A DNA stretch of 64,000 nt from JAJXSS01 sp964547135 (lineage in GTDB: Bacteria; Planctomycetota; Phycisphaerae; Phycisphaerales; Phycisphaeraceae). Numbering within the stretch: the stretch's first letter is position 1; each line of letters opens with the position of its first letter. Positions 7,576-16,029 of the stretch are shown one piece after another. The stretch is taken from positions 1-64,000 of the forward strand of contig CAZJMK010000012.1 of the NCBI GenBank assembly GCA_964547135.1. Reading direction: 5' to 3'. A program made the position numbers and the translations under genes. The notes beneath the pieces were generated by a model. That model was not told the origin of the DNA, ran no database searches, and saw nothing but the letters and a program-made list of their open reading frames with translations.

Positions 7576-10500
7576 ATGCCCCGGGTAACTTTCCGTTTAA
7601 ATCGTCGCTACATACATGAACTGCTGGGCTACGGGCTGCGCTTGTTACTGGCGGTCCTCGTCGCGCTGATATTGGTGGTGGTGCTCGGTTCGATGTTGCG
7701 CCAAGGGTTGACCAGTGCCACCGTCGAAGAGGTGATGCAGGCACGCACCACGCCGCTGCCCCCGGCCATCGACTGGCGTAACCGCCTGGACCCCAACGAC
7801 CCGGCGACGTATCCGAGTCTGCATGTGTCCGTCGATCATGCCCAAGGTTCAAGCGCGCCTTGGTACCCCAAAGGTGAATCACCGCTGCTGGCGCAGATGG
7901 TGCAACGCGGGTTGCTGCCCCCGGTGCATGAGCGTGTCGGCACGGAACCAACGGTCATGCGCGGCAGCGACGGCATCGGTACCTACGGCGGCACATGGAT
8001 GCGCCTGGCCAACAGCCCCGGTGACGTGGGCATCATCAGCTGGCGACTTAGTTACGCAGCCCTGTTCCGCTGGTCGCCGATGGGCCAACCCATTGAACCG
8101 CATGTCGCCAAGGCCCTTGAAATTCACGACGAGCATCGCACTTTCATCATTCATCTGCGGCGGGGCATGCGCTGGTCGGATGGTCAGCCGTTCACTGCTG
8201 ATGACGTGCTTTACTGGTGGAACCACGAGATCACAAACAGGACACTGGGCAGCGGTGCACCGCCGGCGTGGATCACCGTGCAGGGTCATTGGCCGAAGAT
8301 GGAAAAGCGCGACGATTACACACTCATCATTCGTTACCCGGTTCCCTTCGGCAGTTTTTTGCAAATGCTGGCCAGTCATTCGCAACAAATGGCCAACTCG
8401 CCGGCTCATTACCTATCACGCTATCACCCGGAACTGGGCGACCCGGCACTTATCGAACGAGAATGCAAGGCCATGGACATACCCAGTGCGCGTGCCTTGT
8501 ACGGTTATGTCAAAAGTTTTGACAACCCGGAACACCCGAGGCTTTGGCCGTGGGTTCCCCGACAATGGCGGACCAACCCCCCGTATGTTTATGTGCGCAA
8601 CCCCTATTACTTTGTGGTTGATGAAGCGGGCAATCAACTGCCCTACATCGACCGAATTCAGTTTGATGTGCAGACCGAAAGCGTGATGAGTCAGAGTTTT
8701 GCCAACGGGTTTGTGTCGATGCAGACCCGTCATGTGCGTTACCAGAACTACACCGAATTGATGGACCGGGCCGCAGCGGTCAACCAGCGCATTTTGCCAT
8801 GGTACTCTGCCACGCGCAGCGCCTGGGCCATTTACCCCAATGCCCAACGCTTCGTGCCCGGCAACCCGCAAACGTTGGACGATTGCCCGGACCTGCGCAC
8901 CCGTGAACTTTGGTGGAAACGTTCGATGCTGGCCAATGCCGACTTCCGCAAGGCATTGTCACTGGCGATCGACCGGGCAGCCATCATTCGCGCTGAATAC
9001 AACGATCAGGTGTCACCCGCTCAGGTCGAACCAGGCCCCTTGTCACCCTTTCACGATGCACGGCTGGCGCAAGTCTGCATCGACTTCGATCCGGTCACCG
9101 CCAACCAAAAACTCGACCAACTCGGACTGACCGACCGCGATATCGACGGCATGCGTACCTTCCCCGATGGCACACGCATGACCTTCTTTCTCGATTTCAC
9201 CGGCTACACCGGCATCGGCCCGGCGCAGTTTGTCGTCGATGACTGGGCACGCATCGGGGTACGGGTCATAGCCCGTGAACGTGCCCGCACCCTGTTCTAC
9301 ACACAGAAGGCGGCCCGCGATGTGGACCTGACCATTTGGACCAGTGAGAGCGATCACTTTCCGTTGCAGGATGGTCGGGCTTTTGTTGCCGGCAACACCG
9401 AAGCCAACTGGGGCATCGGCTGGGGTCGCTGGTATCAACTGGGCGGGTTGTTCGGCGATGAACGTGCCAACATCAACAGCGCGACACCGCCGCCGCCGGG
9501 TTCGCCGGTGCGTGAAGGCTTGAACCATTTCACCCGTGCCATCGCCGCACCGACCCATGAAGCACAACAGCGCGAAATGCAAAGGGTGCTGGACATCACG
9601 GCTGAGCAATTGTGGACGATCAGCATCGCTGAGCACCCCCCGGCTTTGGTGGTCGTCAGCAATCGAATGAAAAACGTACCGAAAGTGGCGATGGTGTCCG
9701 CCACGACCTCCACCCCGGGTAACGCCGGCATCGAAACCTATTTTTTTGAAAACAACAGCGACGCCCCCGGCATATTCACCGACACCTTGAATCAGTTGAC
9801 GCAACCAGCCTCACTGCCCCGGCGCACCGGCGGCACAGCCGACGCCCCGGCAGTGATATCACGCAGCAACCTTTGGGCGGGTTGGATATTGCGCGGACTG
9901 ATCATCAGCATCATCGGGGCGCTGGTGATCATGCTGGTGCTGCGTCACCCGTTTGTCGGTCGGCGATTGGTGATCATGGTGCCGACGCTGCTGGTGATTT
10001 CGGTGATTGTGTTCACGATCATTCAGCTTCCCCCGGGCGACTACCTGACCAGCCGAATACTGGCCATTGAAGAATCGGGCGACGCACAGGCTGCGGCGCA
10101 GCTTGACGACTTGCGCAGCCAGTTTCATTTTGAAGACCCGGTTTGGAAACAATATTTGCGCTGGACGGGGCTGCTTTGGTTTTTACCCACCGAGTTACCG
10201 GCCAATGTTGCAGGCGACGGCCACTGGTTCACGCGCATGGGTTTCTTTCAAAACCGTAACACCGGACTGTTGCAGGGCAACCTGGGTCGGTCGATGGAAT
10301 CATCGCAACTGGTGTCGGACATGGTGGGTGATCGCATATTGCTGACGTTTCTGATTTCCGCCGGGACGATTCTGCTGACCTGGCTGATTGCCATACCGAT
10401 CGGCATTTACTCCGCAGTGCGTCAATATTCGAAGACCGATTGCCTGTTCACGCTGATCGGGTTTGTGGGCATGAGTGTGCCGGGGTTTTTATTGGCGCTG

Positions 10501-11004
10501 GTGCTGGGCGTATGGGCGGATGTGCAGGGACTATTTTCCCCAGAATTTGCTGCCCAGCCCTACTGGGATTGGCCCAAACTGATGGACCTGCTCAGGCACA
10601 TATGGGTGCCGATTGTGGTCATGGGCGTCACGGGCACCGCCGGCATGATCCGTGTGATGCGTGCCAACCTGCTGGATGAACTGCGCAAACCTTACGTCAC
10701 CACCGCAAGGGCCAAGGGCGTACGTCCGATCAAACTACTCATCAAGTACCCCGTGCGCGTGGCACTCAACCCCTTCGTATCCGGCATCGGCGGCATTTTC
10801 CCGCAACTGGTCTCCGGCGGGGCCATCGTCTCCATGGTGCTGTCGTTACCCACCGTCGGCCCACTATTGCTATCCGCCCTGTTCAGTCAGGACATGTACC
10901 TGGCCGGTTCCATGCTTATGGTGCTCAGTCTGCTGGGCGTCTTTGGCACACTGGTTTCCGACCTGCTGTTACTGTGGCTTGATCCACGGATTCGTTACGA
11001 ATGA
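7576..11004 (+). CDS. Fused peptide ABC transporter substrate-binding protein and DppB-type permease
   Basis: A 1142-aa fusion. Residues about 12-38 form a membrane anchor (LLLAVLVALILVVVLGSML). Residues about 130-740 are a family-5 solute-binding protein (SBP_bac_5), with GMRWSDGQPFTADDVLYWW and ADFRKALSLAIDRA. A second membrane segment (LIISIIGALVIMLVL) leads into a complete DppB/OppB permease (about 805-1142) with the cytoplasmic EAA-type loop (YVTTARAKGVRPIKLL). In typical importers the binding protein is free or lipid-anchored and encoded separately. Substrates are probably oligopeptides or similar. The ATG at 7576 fits the anchor; the upstream GGGGGA is 11 nt away, so the start is not certain. 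Its stop overlaps the next start by 4 nt. Confidence 0.92.
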   Translation: MPRVTFRLNRRYIHELLGYGLRLLLAVLVALILVVVLGSMLRQGLTSATVEEVMQARTTPLPPAIDWRNRLDPNDPATYPSLHVSVDHAQGSSAPWYPKGESPLLAQMVQRGLLPPVHERVGTEPTVMRGSDGIGTYGGTWMRLANSPGDVGIISWRLSYAALFRWSPMGQPIEPHVAKALEIHDEHRTFIIHLRRGMRWSDGQPFTADDVLYWWNHEITNRTLGSGAPPAWITVQGHWPKMEKRDDYTLIIRYPVPFGSFLQMLASHSQQMANSPAHYLSRYHPELGDPALIERECKAMDIPSARALYGYVKSFDNPEHPRLWPWVPRQWRTNPPYVYVRNPYYFVVDEAGNQLPYIDRIQFDVQTESVMSQSFANGFVSMQTRHVRYQNYTELMDRAAAVNQRILPWYSATRSAWAIYPNAQRFVPGNPQTLDDCPDLRTRELWWKRSMLANADFRKALSLAIDRAAIIRAEYNDQVSPAQVEPGPLSPFHDARLAQVCIDFDPVTANQKLDQLGLTDRDIDGMRTFPDGTRMTFFLDFTGYTGIGPAQFVVDDWARIGVRVIARERARTLFYTQKAARDVDLTIWTSESDHFPLQDGRAFVAGNTEANWGIGWGRWYQLGGLFGDERANINSATPPPPGSPVREGLNHFTRAIAAPTHEAQQREMQRVLDITAEQLWTISIAEHPPALVVVSNRMKNVPKVAMVSATTSTPGNAGIETYFFENNSDAPGIFTDTLNQLTQPASLPRRTGGTADAPAVISRSNLWAGWILRGLIISIIGALVIMLVLRHPFVGRRLVIMVPTLLVISVIVFTIIQLPPGDYLTSRILAIEESGDAQAAAQLDDLRSQFHFEDPVWKQYLRWTGLLWFLPTELPANVAGDGHWFTRMGFFQNRNTGLLQGNLGRSMESSQLVSDMVGDRILLTFLISAGTILLTWLIAIPIGIYSAVRQYSKTDCLFTLIGFVGMSVPGFLLALVLGVWADVQGLFSPEFAAQPYWDWPKLMDLLRHIWVPIVVMGVTGTAGMIRVMRANLLDELRKPYVTTARAKGVRPIKLLIKYPVRVALNPFVSGIGGIFPQLVSGGAIVSMVLSLPTVGPLLLSALFSQDMYLAGSMLMVLSLLGVFGTLVSDLLLLWLDPRIRYE

Positions 11005-12149
11005 CTTCAACACCTTCGACAACCTCGTCGCCCACTGCTGACACCCGCGATGTCGGGGCGATGTCGCAGTGGCAGCTCATCCGCCTGAATTTTGCCAAGC
11101 ACCGTTTGGCGGTGATTTCGGTTTATTTTTTGGTGCTCCTCTACGGCATGGCCCTGTGTGCCGAGTTCATCGCCCCCTACCACCCCAACCAGCGTCACCT
11201 GGATTACGCCTACGCCCCGCCCCAGCGCGTCCGCATCAACTTCACCCATGGCCTGCACACCTACGCCATCGTGCAGAAAATCGACCCGGTCACGTTCCGC
11301 AAAACCTACCTGGAAGATGTCAGCCAACCGTTGAAGTTGTCGTTTCTGGCGCGCAGCCAGCCGTATCACCTTTGGGGTTTCGTACCGATGCAGCGCAAAC
11401 TCATCGGCGTTGATGCGATAAAATACCCGGTCATTGAAGGGCAACCCCCGCGGATGTTTTACGTGTTGGGGGCCGACCGTTACGGCCGTGATTTATTGAG
11501 TCGCATCGTGCATGGGTCGCGCATCAGTCTGAGCGTCGGACTCATCGGCATCGCCTTCACCTTCATGCTGGGCATGACCATCGGCGGCGTTTCCGGCTAC
11601 ATCGGCGGACGCACCGACAACTTCATCCAACGCGGCATCGAAATCGTCAACGCTTTTCCGCAACTGCCCCTGTGGATCGCGCTGGCAGCGGTGTTGCCCC
11701 CGGAGTGGTCCGCCTTGCAGATTTATTTTGCGATCACGATTCTGCTTTCGCTGCTCAACTGGACCGGGCTGGCACGGGTGACACGTGGCAAAATACTGGC
11801 GCTGCGCGAGGAAGATTACGCGGTGGCGGCACGCTTGCTTGGGGCGGGTCACGGGCGCATTCTGTTTCGTCATTTGATCCCCGGTTTCACCAGCCACATC
11901 ATCGTGGCCCTGACGCTGAGCATTCCGGGCATGATTCTGGGCGAAACGTCGCTGAGCTTTTTGGGGCTGGGGCTGAGGCCGCCGATCGTGAGTTGGGGCG
12001 TGATGCTGCAGGATTGCATGGACGTGAAAGCAGTGCGGTTCTACCCCTGGCTGCTGGCCCCGGTGGGTTTCATCATCGTGACGGTGCTGAGCTTTAACTT
12101 CATGGGCGACGGTTTGCGCGATGCCGCCGACCCGTATGCCACGCGCTGA
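11001..12149 (+). CDS. Peptide ABC transporter permease, DppC/OppC type
   Basis: The second inner-membrane permease of the importer, 382 aa. The N-terminal cytoplasmic segment and first helix (VISVYFLVLLYGMALC) are followed by the large periplasmic loop typical of DppC, here longer than usual (about residues 55-155). The core then begins with GADRYGRDLLSRIVHGSRIS. The EAA loop is EDYAVAARLLGAGHGRILFR, and FLGLGLRPPIVSWGVMLQD is the family C-terminal signature. Its ATG overlaps the stop of the fusion gene (ATGA), indicating translational coupling, and the ATPase genes follow. It pairs with the DppB half of the fusion to form the translocation pore. Confidence 0.93.
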   Translation: MTSTPSTTSSPTADTRDVGAMSQWQLIRLNFAKHRLAVISVYFLVLLYGMALCAEFIAPYHPNQRHLDYAYAPPQRVRINFTHGLHTYAIVQKIDPVTFRKTYLEDVSQPLKLSFLARSQPYHLWGFVPMQRKLIGVDAIKYPVIEGQPPRMFYVLGADRYGRDLLSRIVHGSRISLSVGLIGIAFTFMLGMTIGGVSGYIGGRTDNFIQRGIEIVNAFPQLPLWIALAAVLPPEWSALQIYFAITILLSLLNWTGLARVTRGKILALREEDYAVAARLLGAGHGRILFRHLIPGFTSHIIVALTLSIPGMILGETSLSFLGLGLRPPIVSWGVMLQDCMDVKAVRFYPWLLAPVGFIIVTVLSFNFMGDGLRDAADPYATR

Positions 12150-12163
12150 CACCCCCACACCCC

Positions 12164-13231
12164 ATGACCACACTCAACACCAACTCGACAGCCCCGACGC
12201 AAACGACCAGCACCGTTGCCAATACAGGTGAGCTGGTACTCGAAGTGGACAACCTCAAAACCTACTTTCACACCCACGAAGGTGAAATACGCGCCGTCGA
12301 TGGCGTCAGCTTTCAAGTCCGTCGCGGCAAGGTACTGGCCCTGGTCGGCGAGTCCGGCTGCGGGAAAAGCGTCACCAGTTATTCCATCCTCCGACTGATT
12401 CAAAAACCCGGTCGCATCGTTGCCGGTCGTGTCGTGCTTCATCCGCAAAACGCAGGCCCCATCGACATCACCGCCCTGCGTGAAAATGATCCGATGCTTT
12501 ACCACGTGCGCGGTGGACTGGCAGCCATGATTTTTCAGGAACCCATGGCCGCCCTCTCCCCCGTACATACCATCGGCAATCAAATCATCGAAGCCATCGT
12601 GCTGCATCAAACCTGCACTGCAGCGCAAGCACGCAAGCTCGCCGGTGACATGCTCGCCAAGGTCGGCATCCCCAATGCCCAGGTGCGCCTCGATCAATAC
12701 CCGCACGAATTATCCGGCGGCATGCGCCAGCGCGTGGTCATCGCCATGGCCCTGGTGTGCAACCCGCAACTGCTCATCGCCGACGAACCCACCACCGCAC
12801 TGGATGTCACCATTCAGGCACAGATACTGAGCCTGCTCAAACAACTGCAACGCGAATTTCAAGCCGGGGTGCTGCTGATCACCCATGACCTGGGCGTCGT
12901 GGCGCAAACCGCGGACGATGTGGCGGTGATGTACCTGGGGCGCATCGTCGAGCGCGGCAGCGTGCGTACCATTTTGAAAAACCCGCGCCACCCCTACACA
13001 CTGGGTTTATTGCAATCACTGCCCAGTCGGGCCCAGCGCGATCAACCGTTGCCCAGCATCAAAGGCTCGGTGCCCGCACTCTCCAAAATACCCGCCGGTT
13101 GCCCGTTTCATCCGCGCTGCCCCTACGCTCAATCGGGGGTCTGCGACCTAGGCCCGCCGCCCGCCCCCGTGCAAATCAACGATCAGCATGAAGTCGCCTG
13201 TGTGCGCGTGCATGACATTGGTCTGACATAA
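12164..13231 (+). CDS. Peptide ABC transporter ATP-binding protein, DppD/OppD type
   Basis: The ATPase subunit of the importer, 355 aa. Walker A is GESGCGKS; the Q-loop is in FQEPMAALSPV, the signature motif is LSGGMRQR, Walker B is LLIADEPTTALDV and the H-loop is LLITHDLGVV. The C-terminal oligopeptide-transporter region (FHPRCPYAQSGVCDLGPPP) contains the Cys cluster that binds an iron-sulfur cluster in several DppD/OppD proteins. The ATG lies 14 nt after the permease stop without a clear Shine-Dalgarno sequence, so it probably depends on coupling. Confidence 0.95.
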   Translation: MTTLNTNSTAPTQTTSTVANTGELVLEVDNLKTYFHTHEGEIRAVDGVSFQVRRGKVLALVGESGCGKSVTSYSILRLIQKPGRIVAGRVVLHPQNAGPIDITALRENDPMLYHVRGGLAAMIFQEPMAALSPVHTIGNQIIEAIVLHQTCTAAQARKLAGDMLAKVGIPNAQVRLDQYPHELSGGMRQRVVIAMALVCNPQLLIADEPTTALDVTIQAQILSLLKQLQREFQAGVLLITHDLGVVAQTADDVAVMYLGRIVERGSVRTILKNPRHPYTLGLLQSLPSRAQRDQPLPSIKGSVPALSKIPAGCPFHPRCPYAQSGVCDLGPPPAPVQINDQHEVACVRVHDIGLT

Positions 13232-13232
13232 A

Positions 13233-13419
13233 GAAGTGGTCGAGTGACGGAACCGTATTCGGATGTTAGCGCCGCGATTTATAGCGTCTGGTCGGCGTGG
13301 TTAATCGGTGAGTCGGTTAATCCGTTGAAGAAGTGGTCAAGTGGTCAAGTAAACCTTCTCTGAACATCATCCATTATCCATCCCGTGCAACCATCCGGCC
13401 CTGAAGGGATCGGCATCAA
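13233..13419 (+). repeat. Composite intergenic repeat C-B-F-C with an A half-unit inside the dpp operon
   Basis: Module C (gtggtcgagtg), the same linker as at 4302 (acggaaccgtattcgg), module B (ttagcgccgcgatttatagc), one F arm (ggttaatcggtgagtcggtt), another C stretch, and an A half-unit (ccggccctgaagggatcggc) that ends 4 nt before the dppF start codon. It separates two genes of one predicted operon. Confidence 0.85.
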
Positions 13420-13423
13420 AAAA

Positions 13424-14455
13424 ATGAACTCGCAAACCATGGTTTCCACCGCACCAAACACGACCGCCCTCACCCCCCTGCTGAAGGTGCGCGGTTTGTC
13501 CAAGCATTACCCCATTTATCGCAAAGGGCTTCTACGTCGTCAGGTCGGCGTCATCAAAGCCTGTGACAATGTCAACTTCGACCTGTTGCCCGGCTCGGTG
13601 CTCGGCTTGGTCGGCGAATCAGGCAGCGGCAAAACCACCACCGGCCGCGCCATTTTGCGCGCCATCGACCCGACGCAAGGCTCGGTCGAGTTTCATGACA
13701 ACGGTCATACCATCGACCTGGCGCAACTGCCGGCTGCCAAACTCAAACCCTTGCGCCCCAAGTTGCAGATGATTTTTCAGGACCCCTTCGGGTCGCTGAA
13801 CCCGCGCATGACTGTCAGTCAGATCGTCGCCGAGCCGCTGGTGATTCATCGCATCGCCCGGGGAAGCGAATTGCAGGATCGCGTCGTCAGCATGTTGCAG
13901 CGAGTGGGCATTCGTCCCGAATATCGCACCCGTTACCCCCATGCCTTCTCCGGCGGCCAACGTCAACGCATCGGCATCGCACGTGCCCTGATCATGAACC
14001 CGCGCCTGGTCGTCTGCGATGAAGCGGTGTCCGCCCTGGACGTGTCCGTGCAGGCGCAGGTGATCAATTTACTTGCCGAGCTGCGCAGCGAATTTGGTTT
14101 AACCTACATTTTCATCGCGCATGATTTGTCGGTGGTGAAACACCTGTGTGATCAGGTGGCGGTGATGTATGCAGGTCGCATTGTCGAACTGGCGCCGCGT
14201 GATCAGTTGTTTGACAACCCGCAACACCCGTACACAAAAATGCTGTTGTCAGCCGTACCGCTGCCCGACCCTGATCAGCCCATGGCATTGTCCACGCAGG
14301 GTGAGCCGGCGGACCTGGCGCGACTGCCCCAGGGCTGTGCCTTTCATCCCCGCTGCACCCAGTGCTTTGCCCCCTGCAAAACCACTCGTCCGCAACTTCG
14401 CCCCATCGGTGCAACCCGTACCGCTTGTCATTTGTACGATGAAAACTTCAAGTGA
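13424..14455 (+). CDS. Peptide ABC transporter ATP-binding protein, DppF/OppF type
   Basis: The second ATPase of the importer, 343 aa. Walker A is GESGSGKTT, with Q-loop FQDPFGSLNPRMTV, signature FSGGQRQRIGIARAL, Walker B LVVCDEAVSALDV and H-loop IFIAHDLSVV, then the C-terminal FHPRCTQCFAPC Cys cluster. The ATG at 13424 is the first credible start; translating further upstream reads into repeat module A. Unlike the tightly packed genes before it, it sits 192 bp downstream of dppD behind a block of repeats, so it may be expressed at a different level or from its own promoter. No Shine-Dalgarno sequence is visible. Confidence 0.94.
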   Translation: MNSQTMVSTAPNTTALTPLLKVRGLSKHYPIYRKGLLRRQVGVIKACDNVNFDLLPGSVLGLVGESGSGKTTTGRAILRAIDPTQGSVEFHDNGHTIDLAQLPAAKLKPLRPKLQMIFQDPFGSLNPRMTVSQIVAEPLVIHRIARGSELQDRVVSMLQRVGIRPEYRTRYPHAFSGGQRQRIGIARALIMNPRLVVCDEAVSALDVSVQAQVINLLAELRSEFGLTYIFIAHDLSVVKHLCDQVAVMYAGRIVELAPRDQLFDNPQHPYTKMLLSAVPLPDPDQPMALSTQGEPADLARLPQGCAFHPRCTQCFAPCKTTRPQLRPIGATRTACHLYDENFK

Positions 14456-14503
14456 AGGGGTGGTTCAATCGTGAATGACGCCACTGGATACTTCATTTCA
14501 AAA

Positions 14504-14589
14504 TGCCCGGGACAGGATTTGAACCTGCAAGGGATTTGACTCCCACCAGCACCTCAAGCTGGCGCGTCTGCCAATTTCGCCACCCGGGC
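14504..14589 (-). tRNA. tRNA-Leu (anticodon GAG)
   Basis: A class II tRNA of 86 nt on the minus strand: acceptor GCCCGGG/CCCGGGC, D-arm with GGC, anticodon stem CCAGC/GCTGG with loop TTGAGGT (anticodon GAG, reads CTC), a long variable arm (TGGGAGTCAAATCCCT) and T-loop GGTTCAAATCC. The discriminator is A; CCA is not encoded. Confidence 0.96.
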
Positions 14590-14851
14590 CTGGGTTGCGA
14601 TCAACTCTGTTGCGAGCACAACAGTATAAACAAACGTGCTGGTGTGTCGAGTGCATGACAACCCGCGCTCAACATGCAAAACCAACTGGCTGAGAAAATG
14701 GGTAATTGCTTCATCACCTGCCCATCCATAATTATCTGCAATTCCTTGCCGCCCCGTCGCACTTTTCTTGACTTTGCGAATTTCCCTGCCTTAATTGTCC
14801 CATGTTGTTTGGAGGCGTTCTTTTTTATTTTGCAGTTGGGGAGTGATTGGT

Positions 14852-15568
14852 ATGCAGACGATGAGTGTATTGCGTGCGTTGGCGGTGGCGGGGTGTTTGG
14901 TTCAGCCGGTGAGTGCAGCGATCATTTTCAGCAACACCGACCCGGATGTCACCGATATCAACACCCTGGCGGAAACCCTGGCCGGCGGACACGAGTCCAA
15001 CACCGTCGATATCAAAAGCGTTTTCGCCTGGGGGTTGGCAATCCCCACCCTCACGCAGGACAGCACGCTGCGCACTGCCATCGCTCCGTTCAACGTTGGG
15101 CCAAGCACCGGCCTTCGGCTCGACATATTTCAAGTGCCCGATCCTATTCCCGTCCGACGCGGCAGCACCGGCAGCATCGTCACCACCACTGATTTTGTGT
15201 ACCTCGATTCGTCAGCCGTGGTCGATGGGTTGCCTGCCGGTCGGCAGTGGGTGACGTTTTCCTTCAACGATGTGTTGTTGCAGGCAGGCAAACGTTATTT
15301 CTTCCGTGCTTCGCCCGACAACACCAACGGCACCTTCGTCGCCCAGCAACACTACTGGCTGGGTGTCGGGGAATTCGGCTCGATGATTCAAGACATTCGC
15401 TATTTGGCCACCAACGCACCCGTTCCCGCCAACACCTTCGGCGACACCTCCCCGCAATCGGGTACCCATCACGGAGCCTTGCGCCTGACCGATGTATCGT
15501 CCATCCCCGAACCGACCTCGCTGGCGATGCTGCTGGCCGGGTCAATGCTTTTTTGCCGACGGAAATGA
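14852..15568 (+). CDS. PEP-CTERM sorting-domain secreted protein
   Basis: An exported protein of 238 aa with a signal peptide (MQTMSVLRALAVAGCLVQPV, cleavage near VSA-AII) and a C-terminal PEP-CTERM motif (IPEPTSLAMLLAGSMLF followed by CRRK). The middle resembles a carbohydrate-binding-like beta sandwich found in other secreted planctomycete proteins (VTFSFNDVLLQAGKRYFFRA); this is inference. The ATG at 14852 has GGGGAG about 9 nt upstream, and an earlier in-frame start at 14795 would add hydrophobic residues that do not improve the signal peptide. It stands alone between tRNA-Leu and a module H repeat. Confidence 0.87.
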   Translation: MQTMSVLRALAVAGCLVQPVSAAIIFSNTDPDVTDINTLAETLAGGHESNTVDIKSVFAWGLAIPTLTQDSTLRTAIAPFNVGPSTGLRLDIFQVPDPIPVRRGSTGSIVTTTDFVYLDSSAVVDGLPAGRQWVTFSFNDVLLQAGKRYFFRASPDNTNGTFVAQQHYWLGVGEFGSMIQDIRYLATNAPVPANTFGDTSPQSGTHHGALRLTDVSSIPEPTSLAMLLAGSMLFCRRK

Positions 15569-15579
15569 AGTGCTTCGGT

Positions 15580-15659
15580 GTTGCTCAGAGCCACGAGCGG
15601 AAGCGCGTGGTGCTTTGAAAAACCAAGAACCGCTCACTGCCGTTCGCGGCTCTGAATCG
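15580..15659 (+). repeat. Intergenic repeat module H (inverted arms)
   Basis: The left arm reads ctcagagccacgagcggaag and the right arm reads ccgttcgcggctctga; the ends are partly complementary (CAGAGCC / GGCTCTG), so it can fold as a hairpin around the tract aaaaccaagaaccgctcact. Related copies are at 21050-21122 and, in reverse orientation, 57340-57450. The remaining 200 bp up to tRNA-Thr contain no recognised feature. Confidence 0.8.
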
Positions 15660-15867
15660 TTGCCAAATCCGACACGACATGCGTATCGCTCAAACGATAC
15701 TTATGACATCGAAATGGTATCAGTCAATCAATTCACATGCGTTTGCCCGGATCGGTCCAATCGGCTGCTTGTCGGCCCGGTCACTTGACGGTAACCTTGT
15801 ACGTCCAAAATCAATCATCAACAATCACTGTTGATGATGATTGCGCCACAGCGCCATTCCGCCGTTT

Positions 15868-15939
15868 GCCAGCTTAGCTCAGCGGTAGAGCAATGCTTTC
15901 GTAAAGCATAGGTCGTGGGTTCAAATCCCACAGCTGGCT
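15868..15939 (+). tRNA. tRNA-Thr (anticodon CGT)
   Basis: A full cloverleaf: acceptor GCCAGCT/AGCTGGC, D-arm GCTC/GAGC, anticodon stem ATGCT/AGCAT with loop TTCGTAA (anticodon CGT, reads ACG), T-arm GTGGG/CCCAC with TTCAAAT. The discriminator is T; CCA is not encoded. It is the second threonine tRNA of the window. Confidence 0.97.
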
Positions 15940-16029
15940 TTTATCCCTCTCGTCAATCGTCGTGTCTGACCACGCATCTGCATCGACCGGCGTAACAACA
16001 ATCAACCTCGACAGCGGTATGCTGGTGCC

